A DNA stretch of 64,000 nt. It comes from Datnioides undecimradiatus (lineage: Eukaryota; Chordata; Actinopteri; Lobotiformes; Datnioididae). The position numbers and the translations under genes were made by a program. Position 1 is the first letter of the stretch, and every line of letters begins with the position of its first letter. This document shows, piece after piece, positions 25,278 through 38,386 of the stretch. The notes beneath the pieces are model-generated. The model saw nothing but the letters and a program-made list of their open reading frames with translations, was not told where the DNA came from and made no database searches. The stretch covers positions 6,326,574 through 6,390,573 of the forward strand of contig WARS01000050.1 of the NCBI GenBank assembly GCA_008933995.1, in the 5' to 3' direction.

Positions 25278-26332
25278 TTTACAACTGAAGAAAGGAACAC
25301 ACAAGAGAGACTTACACTACAATATTAGCCTATTATTGGCTTCTCTAAGTAAGCTCTACTGACTAAGAATCCCACCAGTTCATTACCACTTAAATGTCAT
25401 ACTATATAACTATTGAGGCTACCATTATGCCGTGTAAGTAAGTGGCTTAAAAAGATGATACTGCAGAATTTCCATTCATTTCCTAAAGATTTTCTTAAGT
25501 CTGACAAAACAGGTGGACAAGCAGGAAACACCAAACATGTGTCCTGGAGAGGTTAGGACTTTGGGATGCTATGAATCAGTCAGCAAACAGACACAGTAAT
25601 GTTAGTAATACAGAAAGACAAAGTAATGCCTGATGCATTACAAAGCCCACAAGTGTACTGATATGAGAAAGACTTTGTCTTATTACTTACAAATTCATCT
25701 GTTAGTCATCTGTAAAAGGAATATTGTATGTTTCTTTTTTTTAAAGTTAGTTTTACTTTTAAACCAGTAAATTTAAAACACAACAGAGAAACGGCTCAGT
25801 TAATAATACAAGAAAAAACATGAGTCACTGTGGCCAATGTGGAGCCTGAAGCTATCACATTAATGATGATACAAGCTCCTCTTGTCAGTCACAATAAAGG
25901 AGATCTGAAGTGAACTGTTGCTACTTGACCTGAATGACACAGGGCCACCAGAGGATGAGTAGGTGGGTTGGGATGACATAAAGTGATGTGAGCTCTTGGA
26001 CTGAATAGCTATTATGTTCCTATCTTTCCAACAGTGTGTGGAGGCTGGGGTTAGTATAGTGTGTTTGCACTAGGGAGTCTTTATATGAGACCTAACATAG
26101 TTGAGGATATCAGGTCACACAGGCGGTCTCTGCTCAGAAAACACTTGTTCCCCACTTTACCACCTCCCACTACGTTTTAAATGGAAATTCACTGGATAGT
26201 TTGAATCCCAATTGAGAGGCATTAACTGTTCATTGGCCTCCGTTTGATTGATCACTTACTTAAAACACTGTTGACCCCAGCTGGTGTTTCTGTCTCCAAA
26301 CCTAGGCAGCTGAAAAGAAGCCACAAAGCGTG

Positions 26333-26352
26333 CGCACACACACACACACACA
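26333..26352. repeat. (CA)n microsatellite
   Basis: About 10 CA units following GTGCG. It lies about 200 bases before an oppositely oriented GT tract. Confidence 0.9.
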
Positions 26353-26546
26353 TGCATATTAACCAGACCACCAGCATACAGTGCATAGTCCCCTCTGACT
26401 GTGGTCCTCGCTGAAGCACACCCCACCCATCAGGATCAATGCAAGTCTTTATTAGCTGCTGGCTAAGAGTGCTGGCTGTGTAAGAGGACCCTGCCAGTTC
26501 TGGCCTCACACCTCCCAAAATCCACCACTGCGCTGTATAAACATGG

Positions 26547-26549
<3 letters not shown>

Positions 26550-26586
<37 letters not shown>
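26550..26586. repeat. (TG)n microsatellite
   Basis: About 18 uninterrupted TG units. Confidence 0.95.
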
Positions 26587-26588
<2 letters not shown>

Positions 26589-27023
26589 AGAATTCTGTTG
26601 ATACAGTTGTAAAGATTGTGTGAAGCTGTAAGATTCTGCAGCAATCATGGCATGTACCTATATATATATGTATATGGCAGAGTGTGACAACTGGATTTAG
26701 TGCTCAGGACATGAAACTTAATCACTATGTCCACCCAGACCACTCACATATAACACAATATAACACAATAATTTTTTAGGACTTTTCCGAACAGTTTCTG
26801 GGAAGGTTGTTGAAACGACGGTGCGGTGAGCATGTGATAAGTGTGACTTTTACTGTTGCTATGCCTGCGCAGTCATAATCAGTCTGCTTTTCTAGTATGA
26901 AACACATAAAAGAAGCTATTCGCCTGTTTACATGGACCCATGGGGCCTAGTAAAAACTGTGAGAAAACCAAGTGAAATGTCCCATTGGAGTACTGTACAG
27001 TGGGCCTTATGAAGGCTTTACGA

Positions 27024-27040
27024 GCCACCAGAGAGCAGCA
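27024..27040 (+). promoter_or_regulatory. CTCF-like site
   Basis: GCCACCAGAGAGCAGCA differs from the consensus-type GCCACCAGAGGGCAGCA at a single base. Motif match only; it lies in the probable large col8a2 intron. Confidence 0.35.
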
Positions 27041-29224
27041 CAGGTCAGAGCAGATGTATTAGGAGCTCTGGGAAGTGTTAGACACTCAGGAAGGAGAAGA
27101 TGACAAGTGGAGGGCTGGGATCATGCCTAGTCCTATTTTACATTACTGCATATGACTGGATGTCTCTTATTTAAATTGTGATTTCACTCAGAGCTACAGT
27201 CTCATGTAAGTGTGTGCAAAGAAATGATATACACATACTGTACTGTACATATAAAGGCACATACTGTAAAAAGTACAAACCAGTCACCGCACAGTAATGA
27301 TCTGCAGAAGAAAATAAAAACATTTAATTACTTTCCTTTAGTAAAAAACCAAAGCTTCAGATTTTAAAGGCATGCATTATTTTGATGACATGTAGCTCAG
27401 TAGTGCAGTGTAATTTGAACTATAGACTCAACTTACTGACACTACTTCTAAGTGATTAAATCATGACTTACCCTTAAACACCCACACCCACCTTTCAGGG
27501 CTGGTCCACCCACGCTTTAATTTGGTGGAGCAACAGTTTTAGTGGGGACTACTTTTAGTTGCAGAGCAATACACATTTACTGCACAAGTGAGTTTTTATG
27601 GGCCAGGAGGATGGTGCATGTACGACTGGCTCAAAAGCAAACAATTCACTTGCAATAAGTTAAAAATTGTAATATTAAAAATAAAGAACTGACAATCAAA
27701 CAAAGTTAGGTTTCTGGCTCATCCACCCCTAGCCACTAAAAAAGCCTTGGGTAGCTACCTCAAAGAAGTAACACAGACATTTCCTTGTGGAAGTACACTG
27801 TGTTCTCCAGGTCAGTCAATTAGAAACAGGCTGACATGTAAACTTGGCAAAATCATGACAAGAAACTTCCAAAGGAAAATAATAATAATAAAAAAAAACA
27901 ACAGCCACAGCCAACACAGTCATTAAAATATCTGAAATCATAGTTTGATTATTTATAGTCATTAGCTGAAATATCCCTGATTTTAGACAGAAGACAAATT
28001 AGGCATGCTGTTTGCTTGTGATCCAGTCCGACAGGCGTGTTTGTTAAGTATCAAGGAAGGAAAGGAGACAGAGACATGATGGTTTGCCAAAAGCACTGCG
28101 TCTTGTTTCAATAAGCACACTCTGTACACTAGAGAGGGGGAAACAGAAAGTGGCCAAATGAGATGCTGCAGGTCAGCAGCTGGGCCAAGCAAACAGATTA
28201 TAATATAATGGACTCACTGTTATTTACTGAAGCTACACCACATTTGCTTGCTTGTTTTATGTATTTATGTAAATACTCTGTCTAGGCCATCCGTTTAACC
28301 TGTGCATTATCTGTTTTGCGAAAGCAAACCCAGGTGAGTGAAAGGCTGAGGACAAAGAGCTGATGTTGGACCAGGGAATGTGGGTGGCGAGACGAGGAAA
28401 GGACGGAAGAATAAATCAGTCCAAGCTCGGAGCAGGACAGGCGAAACGTGCCTCATAGATGCAGAGGTTAATTCAATATTTCCTCCCAAAAAAATGAGCA
28501 CGCATATGGGAAAGAGGACGTCCCTTTTCTCTTTATCTTTCAATCTCCCACTCTTTTCGACACTGCTCCTCAGTCTGACCTTCCCTCCCGTCCTGTCAAC
28601 AGCCCTCTACTCTCTTGACACTAATCGTGATCGGGGTGACTCCCTGTTCAGTTCCCTTTTGTGTGATTGATTTCATCAGGGCTCCTTTTTTTTTTATTAT
28701 TAAAACCAGATCTCGTCGTTCCCGCTCTCTTATCTCCACATCCCAGTCATCGGGAGGCGATCAGGGACACACAATGGAATGTTCCAGTTGCTATGAGACA
28801 AGATATAACAACGGAGATCAAAGACGGCGGGAGTCGACATTGTCTGTCTGGGACAGTTTAAGGGGGACTCAAAACTGGCTGCATGACAGTACTGCAAACT
28901 TACATAATCTGGATATGAATTTTAAAGTCCTCCCAATGTCTGCACGGCTATATGAGAGCCTGTACATATATCCTAAGTAGGATTTAATTTTGGTGAAGAG
29001 GGATTATTTGCACATCTGTTACTGCCGTAAACACAAAAAAATCTGGACTAATTTACGGTTAATGGGCTGTAAAAGTGTCTGGTCTGCTCACCAGAATGTC
29101 AAGTTTGAGCGCTGTTCATCAGGAAGGAGGGAAAAAAAGCCGAAAGAGCTTTTAATGACAACAAACATTCAGATAATTGTGTAGTGTTGAATGAACTCCA
29201 TTTCCTTGTTCACCTGCCTCATGG

Positions 29225-29350
29225 AATTCCTGCAGTGCTGCCAAGAGCCAATAAAACGGCACATTCAACCCCTGTGAGGCCAGACGCAATAATAACCAGC
29301 TCATTATGCATTATGTAGCAAATGGGTGAAATTATGTGGAAATAAAGAAA
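29225..29350. promoter_or_regulatory. Possible conserved non-coding element in the large intron
   Basis: Repeat-free sequence with GAGCCAATAAAACGGCAC (CDX/HOX-like AATAAAA), CTCATTATGCATTATGTAGC (POU/homeodomain-like) and AAATTATGTGGAAATAAA. Texture only; no alignment is possible here. Confidence 0.25.
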
Positions 29351-30054
29351 CACGGAAGAAGCATTTCTCTGTTTTTGAATGGTGGGATCTGTGCTTGGTG
29401 CTTTAATCAGATCATATCAGTCTATCTAGCATGACGGAGCACAGTTTGGGAGGTTACAATAAGACTGACAGAGGCTACATCAGTCTGCATGCATCTAATG
29501 GTTCATTAAAGGCTGATTCTCAAGATCAGATATGTGTTTATCTCCCACCTGGCAACCAGAAGAAGGGGACATTCTTGAGAGTCTGGAGTTAGTTTAGATT
29601 GATGGGCCCTAGCTTAGATAATCACCAGACCAAAGGAGGGCTGAAGCAGCTTCTTTGTCTCCACTTGGCAGTTGGAAAGGACGGGAGGATTGGTGGGAGG
29701 AATATGAGAGTTAGAGAGAAATAAAACTTACACCACAGACATGAGAATGAGACACATCCTTGGACACTCGAGGAGAGGTGGGGGAGGACAGAGCATCGCT
29801 GGGAGGCGGTGGAGGCCAGGCCCCTTGAACAGATCCTATCCTGATCAAATAAATCAAACCAGACGCAGAGACTGATGCTGTTGTCTGTACACGCAGCACA
29901 AAGTGCACGTGTTCTTCAAAAAACAGTTTTGACCTTTAAAACATCTGGGTGATGCAGCTGTTCTGTCTGAAGGGTTTTTTTTTCTTTTTCAAGCTGCTGT
30001 AGTCACTATTTTTAAGTGCTTGTATGTGAAAAAGGTCATTCGTACTGAAAAATC

Positions 30055-30130
30055 TATGGAGAATTATCAACCAAATCTAAAGTTTTAGAGCCATTTTCAG
30101 CTCACTGTTTTGGTTTTCGGAACGCTAATT
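30055..30130 (+). repeat. Possible third fragment of the same repeat family
   Basis: Contains CAGCTCACTGTTTTGGTTTT, similar to the left part of the 60520-60860 element. It is short and diverged, so weak. Confidence 0.3.
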
Positions 30131-32689
30131 TCTACAGAAAAACTCAAAGAACACATATGTTATCTGTTGGACATGAATTCTTCAGGTGGCCAGAGACGGG
30201 TCTCCCAATTAACTTTCTCTCCCAGTTTACTCCGTTTGTGCTGGATGTGATAATAAGCGCCTGATTACAAGTTAGCCATGAGCCATGTAAAATGTCAGCA
30301 TTGCATTTACACAGCTTGTTTGCACTGCCCCAAGTGGTTGAAATAAATGTAAAAGTTACAATAAAGCTTTACGAAGGAACCCTCTGTGCAGTATAGACAT
30401 ATGGGCTCTAATATGGAACATTGATAAAGAAGAGTGAGAGGTATACCTTCATGAAGTCATACGCAGCCATTTCAGTGAGCTAAAACTCTCCAAGGGTGGG
30501 AGTCACCACTCTGTTATTACTCCAAACAAACCTAAATGACCGACACGCCAAAATAAGGAATGACAAGGATGAAGAGGGGATTTAAAGGAGAAGTGGGTGT
30601 TGAGCGACCTCTTTCACCAAGTTTGTTTGCAAGTTGTCAGCTGGCAAATAAGCGCAAAGTGGAGGGAGGCAGCACCAGGCCAACCGCTGTCGGAATAAAG
30701 CGGGTCGAGAGCGGTGACTCAGATTAAGGTCGACTATGTGGTCCTGCCCTGCCCAGGCAGATGCCTCCCGTCTATGTGCAAGTGTGCGAGTGAGATCATC
30801 GATGACAAAATGTGTCCTTTCCTCTAGGATACACCCTTGTTAATGATCTGTCAAACTGTACACACTGCAGACTTTATGTTCTGTTAAACACCTGATACTT
30901 TAACAGCCACAGAGTATGACTCAGTTGTTTCTTTTTTGATTTATCCAATGTATTCTCGAGAAAGTCTTTTTATTCTACTGAGCAATAAAAGGTATTTTCG
31001 CGGACCTACATGGCAGACAGGTTTAACGGTGTGCCATTTTCAATGTCAAGGCAACAGATATCATCTGCAAGACTGATTTGGGGACTTGAACGTCTTCCAC
31101 TGACCCAGTCCAGACTGACGTCCAACAACTGACACAGCAGATTAATGGCAAGCGTGGCAGAGACGGTAGAGAGGAAGACGGAAAGAGAGGTAGACAGCGA
31201 GAGGGGAAAGCTGTTCGAGTTCCCGGATGACACAGAGCAGACCGCTGCGGGAAACCTCAGCTCCTTCATTCACTGTGGTCTGAAAGCATAAAAAGCACCA
31301 CATCTTTTGATCTCCAGACTTGAATACGTCTCTCAGCTTCATAAAAAAATAACACAGCTTTGGAAACCATATTCCCCAATTATTCCCCCATAAGCCCTCC
31401 CCAACTCCTCTCCCTCCTTCCTCCCACATTAGCGATTCTGTCTTTGATATCAAAGTGGGATGAAGATTAAAGTCTGGGTGAGGGGAAGACTTGTGTGGTA
31501 TGGGGCAGCTCGGCACTTTGCCACAGCTTCAGATGGGGCTTGATCCACGGAGTAATTCGCCCTCTGTCTGCCCACTGTTAGCTCTGTTCGAGTGACCAAG
31601 CATTGCTGAGAAATGAAGGAGGGCTTTTGTTTGCTGTCATCCAAACTGTCACACTCAACACGACTTGACAGCACTGCATTGCTCGAGACATAATCGCATA
31701 ACCAAAGTCCTCAATTATACATTCACACTTCTTGCTTTAACATCTCCGGGAGGATTTGAACGTCTGCGTCTGGGAGGAATGTGACCCAATGGCACTGGAG
31801 AAGCAAGCAGTGGCTAAGTCTCCCTTTGAACCTCCAGCCTGTTCTCCATTTCTTTGTTTATGACCAAGCATCTGCCCAAGCACCTGCCAGTCAAAACCCA
31901 CCAGACCATCACCACCTTCTCGCTTCCAACTGATCATGCACTGTGACTCCTCTTGACCTAGGAAATGTCACCAATTAGGAAACAGCTGAAAAGGTCATAG
32001 GCTCAAATCCAAAGTCAAACATTCTCATCATGTTTGTTACCCTTGTCACTCAGCTGATCTATGTTGGATATTTACCACATACAAAGTTAAATGTCTGAGA
32101 GGATGGTTAAATGTTGTAGACACTCTCATTTCTCAGTGTTAATGTGTATTTCACAATACAAATGAAAAAGCAATGAATAAATCATCATCCTCCATATTTA
32201 TTGAGTCCCTGTTGAGAACATCAAGTTTGCATTTTTGGCCTGAAGTTAGTAAAGCAGCTTTTCTTGTGACATGATTTGACAATGTCTGTCACCATGTTGA
32301 CATTGTTCCCATTTCAGTGGCCTTATCCTAACTGAGGATTGGAATAAAAAAACAACAAAAAAAAAAAACGGGCTCATCCACGTACAACTATTTCTTAAAG
32401 TAGACACCCAGAGGACGCATGCCCCAACGATTGCACATTAAGGTAGAAAATGTGTTCATTTCTCATTTATTCACACAGCGAGCAATAATTTTTTAGTTTT
32501 TACTGCAGCTTTTCCTCTAAGCCTGGGCGGCAAAATCATACAAACTGAGAAAGGTGGTGTTTTTGGCATTAATGCTGCTGTATGCTGTTTAATATGGTGA
32601 TGAAGCAGTTTTGGCATTTTGAAAAAGGGCAGACTTTCTAACAATTGTACATTTGCACTTGAACTACTTACTAAAACTATACATCTCTA

Positions 32690-33306
32690 CAGGTATGCTG
32701 GCAGCTCTGTGAGCCTTAATTATAAACAGTAGTGGTTTGAGCTAAATACTGGTGTCATCATGCTCACAATGGCAGTGCTAACTTCCTGATGTTTAGCAGT
32801 TATAATGTTTACCATGTTCTTAGTTTATTGTGCTATTTGTGGACAGAACACAAAATATATCTGAAGCAGGTGTGAACACCAATGATTTTGAAGATATCCA
32901 GTCACAAAACAAAGCACTGGACAGTTTAAACTTTTGACCAAATCATGATGCTACATTCATCAGACACAATTCATCATAAAAGGGACATGAATGTGTGACA
33001 TTTCATGAATGTCAAAAGCTCAAAGAGAAATATCTAGCTCCTCTTATGTTGCATAAAAATGCACTTAACATTCCAATGTCAGGCGATTACCCAAGTTATC
33101 AACATTATGCATGTCTCATAAATGTCTAAGAAAACATAGTTTGGGGTAATTCACTGAATAAGGGAAAACTGTGACCTGAAAAGTAACAAGGATTACACTT
33201 CGGGGTATCATGAATGTCTGTACTAAATTTCATGGCAGTCCATCCAATAGTTGTCCAGATACTTCAGTCTGGGCCACAAAGATTGCAATTGCTAGCATGG
33301 CTTAAA
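32690..33306 (+). repeat. Old copy of a high-copy teleost interspersed repeat
   Basis: The left part (GAGCTAAATACTGGTGTCAT, CATGCTCACAATGGCAGTGC, GATGTTTAGCAGTTATAATG) and the right part (GAATGTCTGTACTAAATTTC, ATCCAATAGTTGTCCAGATA, TTGCTAGCATGGC) correspond in order to a repeat I remember from many percomorph genomes. The class is uncertain to me. The copy is diverged and internally shortened, and carries no gene. Confidence 0.6.
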
Positions 33307-35408
33307 AGGCAGACAGTCTCCCATCACTGGCCTTAAACAAACAACATGTGATCAAAGAATCGTCTTTGAAACCAGCAGAACTGCACATGAAACATACTTT
33401 CCCCCACTGGCAGATATTAAGAAAAATAAGTCACTAATAAATAGCATGTATATTTTGCACTGTAGAAGACCCCGTCCCACACTTAACCACTACAACTCAT
33501 TCCCAAGTTGAAAAAGAGACTTGGGAACATCATCATTTCTGATAACTATTGCCATTGCTTACTTCAAAGGAAGAAGAAGGGAGTGATGGAGGGGTGTTTG
33601 CATCAGTGGAAAGCCTCAACCAATCCGCTAATGCTACCAGGACCATTTCCATACCACATTCTGGCTTCTTATCCCCACTGACCTCATAAAACCTTTGCAA
33701 GCATATCACAGTTGTAGGGTAAAAACAAAAAGAAGAAAATGTGTTTGTAACTTGAAAGCCATGCATTTTTCAAGCAACTTAATTGGCTATAAAAAGGTTT
33801 CACATGCCCTGAGAACATGCGTTGCTCAATCCACAAAAGTGCTCTAAACTCTTCAGTTTAACTTAAAATATGCAAATCTTTGTTGAAATAGTCAGGCTTT
33901 TGTCAAACTGTGACAATATCCTTACATTTAAAGGATTAGTGATGTGGTTTTCAGAAACTCACGTTAAGGATGACACAATTAAGTATCAATTTAAAATGTA
34001 GCAACTTTAAAACCGCAACATTATGAGTTTTTGTCAGAGATTTCGCAGCACACGGGCCAGAGTGTGTCTAGGAGAAACAGGGATAGAGAAGGAGATGGGG
34101 TTCAGGCGGGAGCCTCTGCTAGAGCAATTATCTTGTTCCTCAAACCTGCCATTTAATGGAAATCCTATGCATTAGCCAAAGTACACGCCTGTCTTTAGGT
34201 ATGAACCTTCGAACTGATCCGCACACCCCTCCTCCCCCTCTCTCATTCCACCAAATATTTTCATAGGACATCTGACTTCAGTGGCTCCCTATTAGTTCCA
34301 CAGGTGTGGAGAGACAAACTCCATTAAAACAACCTGGGACATTCCACCGCTGCACTTGTCATGGGCCCAATACATGTCAAACTCTCTCTCCCTCTGTCTC
34401 ACCATACAAGTCATAATTTTAATGGCTTTTCAATACCTGTCCATTCTGCCATTCTCCTGAATGTAATCAGTCATTAGATGTGAGAATTATATCAGTTTAG
34501 TAGTTACACTCTCGGGTCTCACTGTGTATCAACATGTGCCTGTGTGTGAATGTGTTTATTGCTACAGTAGCTAGAAATATGCAACCAGTGTTCTCAACTG
34601 TGAGCTGTTGTTGTTTTAAGCCCCTTGGAGGTCTCTTGTATCACTCCCACTCAAACTGGCACAGGATGCAAACTGCAACCAGATGGACGACCTCTGCCAC
34701 TGCTCTCCAGCTGAGAAACACCGTGCTAGCGGGCAACGCAAAGAGGAGGGAGGCAGCTAGGAGCATCATCAGCCGATTATGAAATCTGTGGTCTAAATGC
34801 AGGCATTACATGGTGGAAATGGATTGTACGTCTAGTCTTTTTACTGACTGCCCTTGCAAATGCAAACATCTATCTCTCATTTTCCCTAACGACAGGCGAG
34901 ATTGTGCTAAATGATTACTCAAAGAAAGTATCTGATAGGAGGCCGTCAAGCAGAGATATGCTAGTCCATCCAGAGCCAAAGGAACGGCTGCCTGTAGCCC
35001 ACAAACGACCCCGAAATGACTCAAAGTCCCGCGTATGTAAATTGCCCACAAAACCTCTCTTTCCTTTCAAATCACTCATCCACTGCTGAGAAAGCATAAC
35101 CCTGGGCCCCGTCTGACGCGTCTCTTTAGCGCGACTCTGTATGGTTTGGAAGCTGGTGTGTTTACTTAGGTTTGGAGAGGTAGCAGTGAAAACCCCAACA
35201 CTCCCTGTGTGTGTATGTGTTTTTTTTTTCTATGCAAAAGCAAGCGAGATGGGGACAAGAGACATCGATTCATGCTCCAACCATAAGTTTAAGAAAACTT
35301 TACGTGTGCTGGAGGTGGAGAGGTGGTGCATGTCGTGGTAAGTGGGTGTGAAGGAGAACAAGCTAATATGTGTTCTGTGAATCTGAGGTAATGGCTTTTG
35401 GATGGTCT

Positions 35409-35448
35409 GTAAAAATGTTCTGGGGTTCAGACCTCAGAACATTTTTGT
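35409..35448. repeat. Near-perfect hairpin, 15-17-bp stem with 6-base loop
   Basis: Arms AAAAATGTTCTGGGG (35411-35425) and CCTCAGAACATTTTT (35432-35446) pair with one G-T wobble. Two more wobble pairs extend the stem. Confidence 0.85.
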
Positions 35449-37425
35449 CAGGGTGGGTATGGGTGTATATCGCAGAATAAATCTTGGTGATGGGCACAAC
35501 TGCTGCTATAGTGTGCAAAGAACATAAAGAGCATTAAGAAGTCCAGTGTAATACAGTATAACACCAATGGTGCACTGTTGTGTCAAAGATAAGTTCATCC
35601 AAATTACAAAAAACATATTTTTTCACTTACATGTGGTTGATTCAAGTTCTGAACACTAGATGTGGTCACTTATTGTTGTGGACACCACTGATTTTATGTA
35701 ATAAAATATGCTCTATTACAGTGGAGGCAAAAAAGAAGAAAGCCATGGCTAGATACCACTAGAGATAACTAATATGGTGTTTTTTATAAGAGATAAAAGA
35801 CGAGTTGGAAGAAAAAGGATCAACACTCACAGACACACACGCAAAAAGGACACGAGTCATGAGGTCGAGAAGCACCGGTTATCCGACATCTCCATCACCC
35901 TGCTCCATATTTGCACTCACTTGGCTATGCTAACAATGGCCAGGATCGCGTGGTATGAGAGAGCTGTGTTTAGACGGCTTTTCACAGCCCCTCAGTTGAG
36001 AACAGTGCAAATAGACATAATGCCGAAATAACAGTCGTCGGTATGCAACGCTGCGTATGTGGTTGTTGGCCTTGGATGGAGATTTAAGGTCGTGAAGCAG
36101 ACAGATAAACTCCCCCTGTCCCCACTTTTCCTGTTACATGTTAGTCTGGACTGTCACGTTTTTGGAGGAGGCTGTTGTCTGAGTGTGGTCCAGGCTGGGG
36201 GATAACTGAGACAAACAACAGGAGCACATGGGTTAAGGATATCACATGGGGGTTCATAGATAAAAAAGACCAGTATTAGCAACAGCAAAAGCTAACAAAG
36301 GGTCAAACAGCCAAGGGTGCCAACATAGGGGTCAGGATATGGAAAATCTGGATGAAGTTGCATCAAGGCCTTCAAGCCTGCAGAACTACACCAGTGGGAA
36401 ATATCACAAGTTTTGCTGAGAGAAGGACTAAAACTGATAATGGATAAGACTGGCAGGAATATAAACCCTTCACACCTCCCTGTTATGCCTAAATCACTTT
36501 CCCAGACTGAAGAACTCACCTCCCTCTCACAGAGGGAGAATGACATGAAAAAGATTCAAAGTGCAGACTTCAAAACAAACATCGTCTGACTAACTTTTCC
36601 TGCACTTTTTTTTTTCTAATACCCCTCAGCCTGCCCGTGCCATAACTCTCTCCCTCTCTCTCCCTTGGACAGCGTATTATAACGGCTGCAGTTTTTATTG
36701 GAATTACTTAAATGGCCCTTAAAATGCCATTTGAATGATGGGTGCTGGTGTCTGTCCTCTGCGTGTGTGCGTGTACGTATGTGTTTATGTGTGAGAGCGA
36801 GTGTCAGCTCCAGGCCTCGTTTCCATTGCCGATGCCAGATTTCTTTCACCCACCCAAACCTTCCCACCCCCGGCCCTCCACCGCCACCCCCACTTCTTGA
36901 TGTTCACCACATCTCTTACTGTGTGTGTTTGTGTGTGTATTTTTTCCCCCCACTTTTCTGCCTCTGCTTCTTTACACACGCTGCGGGGAGACACACAATT
37001 GCCCTCTCACACTGATAAGGTAATGGCTACAATTTGCTTATCGCATAAGTGCAGATGTGAAAACAAATAGAGTCTAGACTGATAGTTGAGAAAAAACCCT
37101 TCCATCTGGGTTTAAAAGCAGGTTTCCACCAGCATCATAATTCAACAGAACAAAGATGTTTTTTTGTACTAAATACTCCTTAGGAAATGGTCCAGTCCTG
37201 GCCAGTCTTAATTTTTGTATCTGTAGATCAGATGATTTTCTTAGCTAACAGACTTCACCATCTATTACTTTGTCTGTCTGTACCTCTGCATATGCTCCCA
37301 CCCACTGCAGACACTTTGCGTTACTGTCTGAGCTCCTCTCTTGTTGCAGAAAAATGCACTGAAAGTGATTACAGACACATTCCAGACGCCCTCTGTGAAG
37401 TGAATGATGGACCAATGGAGAAACG

Positions 37426-37457
37426 TAGAGAGAGGGAGAGAGAGAGAGAGAGAGAGA
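37426..37457. repeat. (GA)n microsatellite
   Basis: GAGA-rich run with one GGG interruption. Confidence 0.9.
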
Positions 37458-38362
37458 CAATGTAGGGAGGACATAGGATGAAGAGCATCTGAGGTTACAG
37501 ATGAGGCATGACAACACTCCCTCCTCAATGAAGCTTAGAATATTTAGAGGAGACACAAAGTTTCAGTGCCTGCACAGAGGATAGGCCTGATGTGTTTCGC
37601 AGACGATGGACAAGGACAACAGCGCTGCCATACCATCTCTTGACAATAGACAGAAAAGACATGTAGGCAGTATCTTAGCAAATTGCCAAAACTGCTAAAG
37701 GACACAGCAGACGACAGAAACCAAATGTGCCAGACTGAATTGCATCCACAGACAAGCCAAGACTGTGAATATGCTGTTGTGTCTGGCAGGGCTGAGAACT
37801 ATTTGGACAATTTTGGACCTCTGGCAGCTTTACAAGTAATGCTTTTCTTTTTCCCCTCCTCTTTGAATAATCATATTGAGGGCAGTGTAATGGGTGGGAA
37901 TAGGCAGGAGAAGCATCACATGGAGGAGATTTTGCAGATTAATCGATTCAGAATCCACTCAGTACATTCCTTAACACTGTTCGACCATTTGTTTGATATG
38001 TTTCACTGATCAAGAAGGAGAGCAGCAGTGAGAAAGCCCACAGCTCAGCTTCTGTTTCCTGGAGTTTTGGTTCCTCCAGTAGTACTGTGTGCATGCGTCC
38101 AATACTGTCTACTGTGTCTAATTGTATTGTGCTTAGGGGACATCTTCCAAAGAGATATCTGCAAAAATAATGGCAGCCTTATTCTAACAAATCCCTGACA
38201 CTTTAAACTATACTGCCCACTTTCCAATCACCAGACATGAACATTGATACCAGATAATCCAGTAAAAACACAGATCATGTTTAAAGTTGAACACTCAAAA
38301 CACAGAAAACCTCACTTGAAACAAATTCTTGAAAGGAAAACATATATCCAGCAGTTTGTAGC

Positions 38363-38386
38363 AAAAAATAAATAAATAAATAAAAA
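38363..38386. repeat. (AAAT)n microsatellite
   Basis: About 4-5 AAAT units after a short A run. Confidence 0.85.
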
